The position numbers and the translations under genes are program-made. Positions 47,770-59,631 of a DNA stretch of 64,000 nucleotides are shown here, piece after piece. The stretch is taken from NCBI GenBank assembly GCA_015680685.1, contig MNCI01037560.1, forward strand, positions 1 to 64,000, read 5' to 3'. This stretch comes from Gnetum montanum (lineage: Eukaryota > Streptophyta > Gnetopsida > Gnetales > Gnetaceae). The first letter of the stretch is position 1; every line of letters starts with the position of its first letter. The notes under the pieces are model-generated. The model saw nothing but the letters and a program-made list of their open reading frames with translations. It was not told the DNA's origin and searched no databases.

Positions 47770-49640
47770 ATGGAGGGGACATCCTATACAAAGCCACAAA
47801 TGTTTGATGGGTTCAATTTTGCTAATTGGAAGGAAAGGATGGAAGGCTTATTTGAGTCAATGGTGTTTGAGGAATGGGATTTCATCCTTGAAGGTTACAC
47901 ACCACCTATTGACGATGCAACAAAGACCATCAAGCCATGAAGCAAGTGGTCATAAAAAGAGAGAGATAAGTTCATGTACAATTCTAAAGCAAAAAATTGT
48001 TTATATTGTGCATTAGATAAGTTTGAATTTAATAAAGTAGCTAGATGTAGAACTACCAAAGAAATTTTGGAAAAATTTAAAACTACCTATGAGGGCACAT
48101 TCATAGTTAAACAATCAAAACTCTTGGTTTTGCAAAGTGAGTATGAAAAACTTGAAATGAGGGAAGGTGATAAGATTAAAGCTTATTTTTCTAGGAAAAA
48201 TGATCTAGTTGTAGAGATTAAGGCTATAGGGAATAACTTGCCTAAAATTAATGCAATAATATAAATGATTAGAACACTACAACTAGAATTTAGATCTAAG
48301 ATCATAGATGTGGAAGAAAATAGAGATTTTTTTGTCCTAAAATTTGAAGAGCTTGAAAGTGCTCTTATTTCTTATGAAATGAATCTCATAAGCAAAAGGG
48401 CAATATAAGAAAAGTCCATGCCTTGAAATCAACATTCAAAGAAAAGGAACTGGCTAAACAAGATTTGAACAATGTAGAGAAAATAACACTTTTATCAAGG
48501 AGAATTCAAAGGCTTTTATCAAGAAAGGGTAAGAGATTCAATCAAAAAGGATCCAACCAATCCAACTCCAAAGGTAAGGATAGAGGTAAAAAATTTTCAA
48601 ATTCTATATTTGATGCTTTTTCAATAGAATGTTAGGTATGTGGTGGAAGAGACCATGTGACCTCCAAATGTCCTAGTAATGGCAGGTTACGAAAAATAGA
48701 TAAGAATGACATGGACATGAAAAAGATCAACTTATACACAAGTTGGGATGATGAAGGGAAACGTGAAGAAGAGGTGGATAATACTTTAAAGGATTCACAT
48801 CTAATCTATATGGCTCTCATAGATGACAATGCTGATCTTTCTGATGATGATGAACAAATTGAAACTGATGAAGAAAGGTGTGACCTCTTGTGTAATGAAC
48901 TTCTATCTCTTCAAAATATTTGTATAAAGTTGAATAAGAAATTAAAAACAAAGGATCAAGATATCTCTTTGTTAAATTTAAAATTTTTAGATCTCACAAA
49001 AGAAACCTTAGACCTAAGGGTTGAGAATGAAAGACTAACCTTGTTGTATGAGTAGATTAAGGAAGAACTTGTAGATGCTAAACTTGTACATGGGAGGTTG
49101 CCAAAGGAAAACAATCTTTTCTAATAGTTCTTGGATAGGGAAGACATTTGAATGACAAAAGTAGACTAGGATGTTTTCAACAAGAAAAAGTGTCTATAAC
49201 AACCTCATCTAAATAAGAGACCACTTCAAAGATTGAAGTAACTACTAGCACTATAGGTAATCAAAGGGTAACTCCAAGGTTTAATAGATTCAATAAGAAG
49301 GTTAGATTTTTTTATTGTAATAGATTTGGACATAGGAAATGGAATTGCAATTTAAAGTTTTATCATATGAGCACTTGGAAATATAAAAAAACTCCTTGGT
49401 CTTATTCAAATGTGTCTAGAAAGGTATCTATGCATGACAATAAGAGAATGAGAAAAACTCAAAAGGATAAGGATGTTAAAAAGGTATGGAGAGTCAAAGA
49501 AAAAGAAGATGATTGCAAGAAAATCCTCTTTAACCAATTTGTAATGGGGAGCCAATCATTGGAAATAGAAGAAGTATGCATAAGAAGAGGAACATCAAAA
49601 GGTGTATCTCACTCTCAAGCTCATTAGGCACCTTCAATTT
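47770..49640 (+). pseudogene. gag: copia gag, SIRE-like, with two zinc knuckles
   Basis: Starts at ATG 47770, about 40 bp after the primer site: MEGTSYTKPQMFDGFNFANW. Continues with the UBN2-type capsid helices (ARCRTTKEILEKFKTTYEGT near 48030, RKNDLVVEIKAIGNNLPKIN near 48200). A knuckle C-stop-VCGGRDHVTSKCP lies at about 48630-48670. Then an acidic segment (DSHLIYMALIDDNADLSDDD near 48797) and a coiled coil (48880-49055). A second knuckle-like FYCNRFGHRKWNC is at about 49307-49345, its first Cys lost. One frameshift near 48265-48420 and several stops. Long gags with a coiled coil and two knuckles occur in SIRE-type copia elements. Confidence 0.8.
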
Positions 49641-49734
49641 CCCTAGCAAGAAAGGTAAGTAGAGGTAAGTTTTTTAGTTCAATGTGAATATATCTTGAGA
49701 CTATAATCCTTGGTAGCCATCCTTGAGCCCTTTC

Positions 49735-49955
49735 TTGATGAGTAGTTGAATCTTAGCCTTGATGAGATGTCTTCCTGATGTCTTCATGATTGAAGAGATG
49801 TCTACTAAGAGACATCTACTTCTCTAAAGAGACATCTACCTATGTTTTTTCTCAATGTGGTAGAGATGTCTACTCTCATAGTGAGACATCTATCTATTAT
49901 TTTCAAGTGCGGAATAGATGTCTATCTCTTAAAGGAGACATCTATCTTTTCATAA
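49735..49955 (+). repeat. AGATGTCT/AGACATCT hairpin block
   Basis: Successive inverted pairs of AGATGTCT and AGACATCT with short loops, for example around 49795-49840, 49860-49895 and 49915-49950; the last has a 9-bp perfect stem (TAGATGTCT/AGACATCTA). The same words are scattered in both LTRs at U3 positions. Confidence 0.75.
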
Positions 49956-50029
49956 AAAACCCTCATTAAGTGTGATTATATTAATCTAAACCCTAATTTT
50001 TCATTCATTCTTCCACATCTTAGCATAAA

Positions 50030-51722
50030 TGATCAAGGCTTTACCAAAAACAACAATTTGTGTTTTTTTTTACTTCAAATCCATGGCCCACAAGAAGGTT
50101 GCAACATTAAGGCCACTGCCACAAAAAATCAAGAAGTCAAAGGGAGCTTTCTCCAATGTTACTAACACCTACACTTCTTAGTTTAGGTTCCTTGATGTCC
50201 AACATTAGTCGAAGGTAAATCAAACCATTTCTATATCTCTAAGTATTCTCTTTGTTTCTAGTAGCATCTTCAAAAGGAAATAATAGGAATTTTCCAAGTT
50301 TTAAATTCGGTTACATTCATTTCAATGAATTATTGTGTGCTTAGAATTCTCATAATAGAATTTTATTGTAACATTATCATTACAAATTCATCTATTGGGG
50401 CTTTTACTACCATGGTTGGGGGTATGTTAATTGATATTAATGTAATTCTTGGAATATCCAGTGCTGATGTTTTTAGGATGATCATTCATTCCATGAATGA
50501 AATTTTCAAAAATGATGTGATTCTTATCTCCCAAGATGAATTTTGAGATGCTTTTTTTGGGTAGTTAGTGTCTTTGTTTAGTGGGAGAATTTATAAAAGT
50601 CAAAAGGCAAAAAATGCTTCCATACACTCTCTCATTTTTTATAACATCATTGTAAAAGGAAAAAACTATACCTATTTGCTACCATCCCAAGCATTTGATC
50701 TCTATTACTTTCTCATATGACAATATTTGGACTTGGGACATACTCTCTACTTAGATATGTTGGTTTTGTTACCAAGGAGAGAATGCACAGGCATCCTCAC
50801 CTCATTAGTTTATTAATGTCACAATTATGTGTTTCCATTCTTGACATGCCTTTGCTTAAAGGCAAGAGGAGCCTTGGTGAGTATTTATAAAAGAGGAGCT
50901 CCACCCATGTTGATGAAGCAAAAACCAACACAAGGCCCCAAAAGTCATAGATGAAGGGATCTATATCACCATCTTGGGCATCTTCTTAGTTAAGAAGGTC
51001 TAAATTAGTTGGTAGCTAGGTGAGATCTTCCCTCAAGAAGTTGCTTAGGCCATTTGCTCATACCTTTAGGATGAATGGTGGGAACCTCTCTTATCTTCAT
51101 AAGAGAATGAGCATAGTTGGAGTATCTCTTCCTCTTAACGAATAGTATTTAGAAGAGATCATCATTCCTTCCATTTTAGATAGTGAGGAGGACTATCTTA
51201 TCCCCCCTAGACACTTAGCAGAAGTTGGGCCTTCCTAGGCCTATGAATCAAGAAATGATTTTGATTGAGAGGAGCCTTATGCACCATTGACACGTGTCCA
51301 AGGGAAGCTTCCTGATCCCATGTAGCTTGGACCCATTTTCTATTATCTAGATGATGCTCTAAGGACATTTGAGCAATAGGCCATGGAGAGCATCTTTAGG
51401 ACTTCTTCCTAGAGGAGACTTGTCGATCCTATCATCTATTAGAGGAATGATACTTCCTTATCCTCATAGCTAACTACACCCTAGTAGGATCCACTAGATT
51501 CATGTCAATTTTGAGTGAAGCTTTGTCCATGGCGAGCTCTAGTTTAAATACCTTCTTCAGGTGATGAAGATGAGAAACATGTCTCTAGTGCTAGTACTAG
51601 TAGTGATGATGATGAGGAGGAGACCTATAGATCTTCTCATGTTGTAGCTACCTTGGATGAGGATTCAAATGATGCGACTAAGATCAATGATTAGATACCT
51701 CAGGTGATCTCTCCTTTTTGAT
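50030..51722 (+). pseudogene. unknown ORF in place of pol (env-like position)
   Basis: Frame-broken coding-like sequence between gag and the polypurine tract. The longest piece, 50325-50546, includes IGAFTTMVGGMLIDINVILG; a later piece includes SILDMPLLKGKRSLGEY near 50835-50890. The end is acidic and Ser-rich (SGDEDEKHVSSASTSSDDDE near 51559-51618) and stops near 51720. No pol motif is present. It loosely recalls the plant 'putative transposon protein' (Transposase_32) layout; not testable here. After it, 51723-52113 shows nothing. Confidence 0.4.
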
Positions 51723-52113
51723 GATGTCCAAAAAGAAGGAGACTTTTTGGCTTATAGATTATGGATTGTGCATGTATGAAATGTTTTGTACATGGGTGTG
51801 GAAATATTAGTAGTTGTATGTAGTGTGGAAATTTTGAATATGAATAGATTATGATCTTATTATCTTTCAATTCAAATATCATAGTTATGCATCTTTGTTG
51901 CAATTTTATGGAGATAGGTTTTTCTCTAAATAGTATTTTGGAGATCTCTTGGTCTTCATCTTATTATGAACTCATTAGATCTCTACCCTATGCCTTGAGC
52001 CTTAGACCCTTATCTTAGTGATAACCTTGGTTGCCATTAGAATTTATATGTCTTAAGTATTTTTATTTTTAATTTTATTTACTCACCCATTTTCTTAAGT
52101 TTTGGACATCACT

Positions 52114-52127
52114 AAAAAAGGGGAGAT
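52114..52127 (+). other. copia polypurine tract
   Basis: AAAAAAGGGGAGAT immediately before the 3' LTR start at 52128. Confidence 0.85.
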
Positions 52128-53220
52128 TTTTGACCTTTTGGTATATCAAAAACTTAAAGAAAATGAAGAACATAGAAGTTTGTTGTGAATAATGTGTTCG
52201 TAGGACACAAAAAAGAACTCCACAATGAGATATGAGAACTTAAGGATACAAGATCTACAATGAGAAGATAAAGTAAAGACTACATGGGCCAAAATAAAAA
52301 CATGGACAAGTATGGATGAAAAAGAGGACTACAAACTAATTAAAAATTCTCCAAGGGCTAGGAAGAAGATAAATTAATGATAGAAAGCCTTAGAAGATAG
52401 AACTCAAAAGTTAAGGAGACGTCTCCTAGAAATAGTATATGTCTCTATCCCAAAGAAGATGTCTCCCTAGATACATCCCATAGAAAATTTTCCATTTTCT
52501 AGTGAGGCATCTCTCCTAAATTGAGGCTAATATTAGGTAGACATCCCAACTTCAAAGAAGATGTCTACACTAGCCATTGGATAGTCATTGCACAAATCCT
52601 AAGTTTTTGGAAACTTTAAGGTTATAAGAAGATACCAAATTCTTGGGAATTGTGCAAGAATTGTTCACATCATACCAATCATTGTCTTATCTATGATTTT
52701 TTATTCTTGCACTTCATTATAACATCATTTGCTTGGTTGTATGTTGAACTAAGCTTCAATGATAAGCACTTGTAAATTTAGTTACATTCTTTCCTTGTGT
52801 CCTTTTTCTTTTTCTTGTTGCCCTATGTGTTTGATGTGCTTTTTGAGAGAAAGCATCCTCATTAAGCTTGTTGGGATCATACATGGTTCTGTTGCTTCAA
52901 AACACTTCAAAGAAGAGATTAATTTTGTAAAGGTTATGGGATACTTGAAACCACATTTTGAGCTTGTTAGGACCTTGTGGGGTTGAGTGGTTTCATAGTG
53001 ATGAAACACTCTGGTGTAGAGCTTAGAGCTTGTATAGAATTTGATACCCTTCAAACCACATTTTATTTAGAAAAAACGTTTGGAGATGTGCACGGATTCT
53101 ACCCTTTAAGTGTGGAAGTACCCAAGTTGGGGAACCACATAAAAATTGGTGTCTTTGTGTGATAGCTACAATTTCAATTGGGAACATATTCAACCCTCCT
53201 TTATAAGTTATCACTCCTCG
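52128..53220 (+). repeat. copia 3' LTR
   Basis: Begins TTTTGACCTTTTGG (TG changed to TT) and ends CTCCTCG (CA changed to CG), aligned throughout with the 5' LTR. The two copies differ by many substitutions and small indels, so the insertion is old. Confidence 0.88.
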
Positions 53221-53225
53221 ATTCT

Positions 53226-56200
53226 ATCATATAACATTGAAATCCTGAAGTAGCCTTATTATCATCGACATTGAAGCTAGAAACATCACAAAGGGTTCCT
53301 TAGTCGAAATTCCCACCTAAACCATGATGGTGAAGAGAAAGCACTTGAAACCAAGTTTCTCGCTAGAACTTAAACCTAGTCAAGACACCATCAAAACATT
53401 GAAAATCAACATTAAAGCCATCACATAGCCCTTGATTATGTCTAATACTCACATTTTTTCTTGTAATGTTCTTTACCATTGTTGATAAGTTGGGACAAAT
53501 AATTGATGTTGATGACTTCAATGATCTACAACAAGCAAGCCTGCATAACCTCCATATATATATATATATATATAAGCTTTGTTTAGCATGAAGAATGAAC
53601 TATAAGCTTTGTAAAGTTTGTGACACATGATACAAATCTATCAAATGTTATACTAATAGTAGCCTATGATGGCTTGTAGTTTGCTAGTTATCTCACGTAT
53701 CCTTATGTAATTTTTTGTAACAAAATGTTTTCTTTGTCTTATTTTCTTGTTCTTTTGGAGTTGTACTTGTAGGATTAAGTCTAAAAGTCATCATAAAAGT
53801 AAAACTCATTATAGAAGCAAGTTAGCATGTGACCTTGATGCATGAGATTTGGTTAGCTTATTTTGCTGTGTCAAGAGTTCTTATCCCACATCACTTCATT
53901 ACCCTTTCTTGAGCCACAACCCTAGAACCTGATTATAAATTTCCTTACCCTAATAACAATGATGACCTTTGTTTGACATTCATGCATTATGGCCATGTGA
54001 CATCTCCTTCATCATACTCCACTATTAAGTTCATTAGGTGTAACACATCTCATGCAACGAGAAAATCAACTTAAGTTCTATCTTGGTGATGAAACCTAAT
54101 GAAGGTTTTATCCTAATAATAATAATAATAATAATAAAATGAGAAAGAAAATTTCCAAAGAAGCTAAGAGACCAATGAAGACTAGAAGTCAAAAAAATGG
54201 CTTCAAACAAGCAAAGGGAAGAGCCTAACAACCAAAGAATCCTTGGAGTAGAGTGTTGGTTCCTCAAAAACATTATTGAGTGACTAACACTTTGAAGCAT
54301 GAAGCATGAAGGCTACATTGATAAAAAAGCATGGCACTTCCATAACATAACTATGATGTCAACATGTGAAATTCATTGTTAATCCTTGTGGCCATTCCCT
54401 TGCAACCAAATATAGCCTTTGTTTTATGCCATATTATCATAATCCCATCTTACCATTGTAAGCATTCTTTAACATGGTTTGACAGCTATGGAATCAAGCA
54501 CAAAAAGGACATGTTGATGATAAGCCTATGGTGGTGTTTTGAATTTTTTGTCAATGTCTCTTGGGTCAATCCTTAAAACATCAACAAAGAGGAGTTAATG
54601 AAACACCACAAAGAAAATTTATGTTGCAACTCATGATTAAAACCATTATAATTTGATGTAAAATAATGGTAGATACAATTGCCTTATTTTCATAGTACTT
54701 TGCATTGGAAACTTCAACATTGAACTTGAGGCAAGATCTTATTGTAAAATGTGAAATTTACAGTTCACAAGCTACAATCTCACATACTTTAACTTATTGA
54801 GGCTAAAAAAAGCTTTATAAATTGTTATTGCTGCACTTTCTAAGTGAACAAGGTTGTATTAGGCATGTGTCTATGCTTAGGAGTGTTGAATATGCCTTGG
54901 GAACCACCAAATTTGGGTTTTCATGGTTTTTATGTTGGAACCAGCTGTAGCTAGCATATGAATTATTGGGTTTTCATTTTATATGTCAAGCCAGTGTATA
55001 AATATGAAACCTAGTGTATCTTTGTGAGGCCAACGTATCTTTGGCGAACTCAGCATATTTATAATGGCATTCATGCATCAAATTTACCAAAATGAAGAAA
55101 TATGTTGGCGTTGAATGCCTACAATGTAAAAAATTTGTAGAAATCTATTAGCAATCATGGAAAAAATTTGCAACAATGTACCAAAACCGAATGGTCTATA
55201 AAAACCAAAGATGATCATACTCAAAAGGACTTTTGGAAAATTTGCAATTAGTTGAGCATAGAGGCTCTTAGAGCATTGTAGAATAATCAAAAATCCAACA
55301 ACCAACAAGCATTCATCTACTAACAAAGCAAGTCCAGTACCAGAGAAGGAGCAAAGAGATTTAGAAGCACAACTTTGAAGCATTTGGATCGTAAAGCTAA
55401 CTGTAGGATACTTTGTGTTGGTTTCGATCAGGCTTTAGGCATCCTCCATGCATCTCTTTGTTCATTCAAAACACATAAACTTGTAGTCATTTGAACTTTG
55501 TTAAAAAAACATTTTATTAATTTAATAAAATATTTTAGTTCATTTGTGCATTCCAAGTCTAATTTTGTGTCTTTTGTAGCATTAGATTTGCAATTTTTAT
55601 CAAATTTATTTGCATTCATTCACATATTCTAAGTCCATAGGTGATTACAAGACCATCTAGGGTGCTTTGGATCCCCTTTTTGAGGCCTGTGGAATCTAAG
55701 GCCAATCTTTTCCATTAGAGAACTTCAATTTTCCAACATCAAATTTTTCTGGTGCTACAATTGGGTATTTATAGTTTTTATTGTTGTGATATTATAGGAT
55801 GCAACCGATGTAATAGGCATTTTATCTTTAGTATTAACCTAAAAATTTATTATTTTACATATTTGGTAGGTCCCAAATCTTTCCAAGGGCTACTATGTTA
55901 GAGTGCAAGTTCCACTAATGCTCAAAATAATTGAAATCATTCAATATGGATCCTATTAAGATTAAAACTAAATAAAAATGAGAAATTCTAGAAGAAAATT
56001 AGGAAAACCCAATTTAAAATTCAATAAAAGGTTATGAAAATTAGGTCTTGAAATGATGCATGAAGTTGATGAAGCTACCCATAATGCTTTGAGAAGTGTA
56101 AGATTGATTCTTTCATTGTCAGAATTTCCAGTAGTTATATAAGTGAGTCCTTCTAAAAGAAGGCTTTTGCCCATAATGCCCTTGTATAACTACTCCTATG

Positions 56201-57599
56201 AGTGTCCGTGGACATCCTATAAGTTGCATGTAAATCATGTTCTTGTCCCAACACACACAATTACCATGATTAGAATCTTGCATCATGTTATACAAGAGCA
56301 TAAAATTCATAATTATGACATGAAAATGAGATGGAATGGAGTATGATGGGATCAAAGAATTGAAATGTGAGATATCTTACCATGTTCATAGTGGATTTCA
56401 TGTGTGATGTATAGTTAAAATGATCATCATACCTATTTATTATGGATTTAAACTATGTCCAAACACTTACTAGTGATATTACATTACATTATCCTAGGCC
56501 CATTACCATGCCACTAACTAGTCATCATATGAAGACATAATCACTTAACAAGAAAATTAGGAAATAAGTATTAGAAAATTTAAGAATAATTAATTAATTA
56601 TTAACATTTGGTATTATGGACCTGAATCATTAATTAGAAGAGAGCCTTTAGATACAAGTCATCTATCTTTTTAGCCTCATAGCCAATGTTAAATGCATCA
56701 AAGAAGCACCTTCAAATATGGGTCACATGCATTTCTAGTAATATCTTGAGAATAAGTTTATATGAATTATTTATTTATTTTATTACCCTTTCCATATGAC
56801 TACCTTTATACATTAGTCACATAGATTTCTTTATAGTGACATAATAATAAAATAACGGATTTGGAATGATATTTCCCAAGTATAATAAAAACATAAGTAC
56901 TAATGCATTAGTGTGGGGCCATTGGAACCAGGATGGAAGTTTAAGAAATCAAGAAATCCTATTAATATTACATCCTCATCCATCACCCTTAATCCTTCCT
57001 CCTTCCTCTAAGATATAGTGATTTCAGATTAATATTAAGTTTAAGAGTGATAAAGACTATATTATTCCCATGAGAAGGATTTATTTTCTAGTAGAGATGG
57101 AGGGATGGATCTTGTCATCACACTCCTTAAATGATTTAATATCATAGAATAAATTTCCAACATATGGGACTAATTCCTACACCATCATCAATAATTTTAT
57201 TAATAACAATATTGAAAAATTTACAAATACATAAAGAGAATCATCTAAGAAATTATAAAATTAATGGAAAAATTTTTAAAAATAGAAAAAATGAAAAACA
57301 TAATAAGAAATGGAAAATATAAAGAATTAAAAAACTTGATGAAATTGGAAAATAACAAAAAAAAACTATAAAAAAAGCAAAAAATTTACTCACAACATGT
57401 AATTGAAATAAGTATCTTCCCTACAACTAAAGTTAATGGAGAAGATATGGAAAATGTATTAAGCAATTATAGTTGTAGATGATGAGATTGAAGTCAAGGC
57501 TTCTTGGATGTCCCTAAATCATTTCATTTGTATCTTAATTAAAATCAATTTTTATGGACTATTGAGGTGATAAATTTATAGGACACCAAATTTAATGGT
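53226..57599. other. no recognised gene; right part probably E4 3' region
   Basis: AT-rich. Microsatellites: (AT)10 at 53554-53574 and (TAA)8 at 54114-54137. From about 57200 to 57430 an A-rich stretch corresponds, inverted, to the T-rich spacer after integrase in E1 and E2, so E4 continues here on the minus strand. I could not find its third ORF or LTR. Confidence 0.4.
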
Positions 57600-57619
57600 G
57601 GCATGGATAATATATGATT

Positions 57620-58480
57620 CTTATAATAGCATTTGAAACATTGTTCATTATGGCACATTATTAGGATTATAATAAAGGACCTTGTTTCATAGCTTAAGCT
57701 TTAGGAATCTAATTTTGATATTATGTTTTTATTTGATGTAGTACTTACAAACTTTATTATGCATGAGTGCTACCATTCTATTCCTTTCTACCATGTTGAG
57801 ATTCATTAATCATTCGTTCTGCGCTAGACTAAGTTCAAGTTTCAACTTACACATTGTGGTTAATGTGTAAAGCTTTCCTTAGATAGTTTTTAACACAATT
57901 TCTTGTATAGTACCTAATAGGGTGAGTAACCTATAAGGATTTTCCAAGTGGAGTGATAAGCCCATAGGGTATCATTTAGTTTGATGCTTCAATCTCACTT
58001 ATATTGGATAATGGTTATGGTGAGAATCTACATGATTTTTCTATTCATAACATCTACCTAACTATTCATTTGGAGATGATAGGTTGTTATGAATTTATGC
58101 TTAACTTCCAAGCATTTCATTAACTTCTTAATGGTAGCACCTATAAAATGGGTAGCATTGTTAGAAATAAGTATTCTACACTCACCAAACTTATTTACCA
58201 CTTGCTATTGAAAGAATTTTGTGACTATGGTAATGTGCAATTTTTTACTGTAGTAGCTTCTACTCATTTTTCATAATAGTCAACAACAATAATAATGTAG
58301 GCTTTCTTATTAGACGTGCATGATGGAGTCCATGAAATTAATTTTACATAGGTTAAATAGTTCCAATACTTAAATCCATTATAATGGTCCTTTAAAACAT
58401 GCATCAAGCCCACCATCATATTGGAAATTCTTGTACAATCATGAAAAATGTTAGAAATTCTTGAATGAAGTTAACCAAAA
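57620..58480 (-). pseudogene. pol: E4 integrase core and C terminus
   Basis: Minus strand: INFMDSIM near 58340 with Asn for the first Asp, VVNKFGECRILISNNATHFI (about 58195-58140) with Asn for the second, and an Asp at the third position after NS-stop-V. Then IKLNDTLWAYHSTWKILIGY (about 57990-57930), LNMVERNRMVALMHNKVC near 57780 and NKVLYYNP near 57650. All three catalytic positions are changed. Matches E2 33100-33810 block by block. Confidence 0.85.
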
Positions 58481-58903
58481 GTATTTGATGAGTGGCAAGG
58501 TACCCCTACACTCAACCATACGAATACGAGCGTGTATGCGTGATCCGGTCGAACTCCGTAGACTAAATGCCTTAACGCCACAAGAAACACTTGGGGTTAA
58601 TCGTTCGTTGTCTTCCCAGGCTTGCTTGTATGTGTCATGGTGTATGGTTAAGCAAGTCTGAGGTATATGATTTTTTTTGGTATTTTTCAGTTTATCTCCT
58701 AAGCTATGAGGGAAATGGTTGAGAAACTAACTAACTCTAACTAATGTCCTAAGTCTAAATTAACTAGCGTCAGCATCCGTTCCCACTTACCGGACACACC
58801 CTGAACTATGCAACTGTGGCTACCAAACGCTAATCGTTACTGGGATCACCACACGTAACGCAAGTGCTCGAAGTGGTCGTACTGAGGCACCTATTTAGCC
58901 TAA

Positions 58904-59195
58904 GTGTGATAAGCAGCCGATTCCTTGGCTAGCCGTACACACCCGTGGATGCTCGTAGCCAAGTCGTACTTATCACACGTTCTAGCCTAGCGATGAGCAG
59001 CCGATTCCTTAACTAGCCGTACACATTGGACTACTACTGGGATTACCAAGCGCAGATCCTGGAATACGCTACTGGGTTACCAAGCAGTCACAATGCTCGT
59101 AGTCAAGTCGTACTCACGCGTTGCGACGAGCAGCCGATTCCTTGATTAGCCGTACACATCCGTAGATGCTCGTAATCAAGTCGTACTCGTGCGCA
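58904..59195 (-). repeat. three hairpin repeats in solo LTR 2
   Basis: Copy 1: outer arms GTGTGATAAG (58904-58913) and CTTATCACAC (58969-58978), inner CTTGGCTA (58924) and TAGCCAAG (58956), all perfect. Copy 2 (about 58992-59118) has CTTAACTA and TAGTCAAG with one mismatch and an expanded loop. Copy 3: outer TGCGACGAG (59122) and CTCGTGCGCA (59186), inner CTTGATTA (59141) and TAATCAAG (59173). Arms change together between copies. Confidence 0.85.
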
Positions 59196-59436
59196 CTAGG
59201 AAAGCAATAAATAACAATAAAATAAAGCCATGTACTGCAAGATTTATCCAATCAAGTTCATCTTTATTGCCGTACACAACTTGTGTTTAGGTTACAAAGT
59301 TGCTTGAATAAAGAGCCGTTCACTCTAGGACTCCTACTGCGGGCACATGGGAAATTAATCTAACTCTAGAGTGTTCAAACTGCCAGAGCTTCGCTACTTC
59401 TAGCCAGCATTGGGAAATGAAGGGAGTGCCACCTCT

Positions 59437-59444
59437 TATTTATA
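59437..59444 (-). promoter_or_regulatory. TATA box of solo LTR 2
   Basis: TATAAATA on the minus strand, about 180 bp from the LTR start and directly downstream of the palindrome array. Confidence 0.7.
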
Positions 59445-59461
59445 GATATGGTAATGGACCG

Positions 59462-59606
59462 CAATATCGCGTACGCGATATCGCAAGGGAAGACACGATA
59501 TCGCGTACGATATATTGTAGGGGATGCGATATCACAGAGGCCACGATATCATAGGGGATGCGATATCACAGCGGCCGCGATATCGCATATGCGATATCGC
59601 GGCGCT
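59462..59606 (-). repeat. CGATATCG palindrome array in U3 of solo LTR 2
   Basis: About nine copies of the palindrome CGATATCG or one-base variants (CAATATCG, CGATATCA, CGATATAT) in 145 bp, several extended to GCGATATCGC and paired as inverted neighbours around GTAC or ATAT. Lies between the LTR start and the TATA box. Confidence 0.85.
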
Positions 59607-59631
59607 ATACATGTCGCATCTCATCAGTATT

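Larger units (their letters stand above)
46610..53220 (+). mobile_element. pol-less Ty1/copia element with both LTRs
   Basis: LTRs 46610-47714 and 52128-53220 align along their length; the target duplication ATTCT is perfect (46605-46609 and 53221-53225). A tRNA-Met primer site, a SIRE-like gag, a hairpin block, an unknown ORF and a polypurine tract follow in order. No protease, integrase, RT or RNase H was found in the 4.4 kb between the LTRs, so the element depended on another for movement. Confidence 0.9.
58486..59626 (-). mobile_element. solo LTR 2, minus strand, inside E4 integrase
   Basis: Ends TGATGAG and CTCATCA with a perfect target duplication GTATT at 58481-58485 and 59627-59631. 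Same family as solo LTR 1, 1141 bp, and complete: on the minus strand it has U3 with a palindrome array, a TATA box (59444-59437), a GGCAATAAAG-type site near 59270 and a hairpin-rich 3' half. CpG-rich and little decayed, so much younger than E4. Confidence 0.93.

Noticed and set aside
54034-54300. minus-strand ORF with a polyisoleucine run
   Set aside because: The Ile run is the (TAA)8 microsatellite; no conserved domain.
55084-55383. 99-codon minus-strand ORF
   Set aside because: No family resemblance, low-complexity hydrophobic translation, no neighbouring coding signal.
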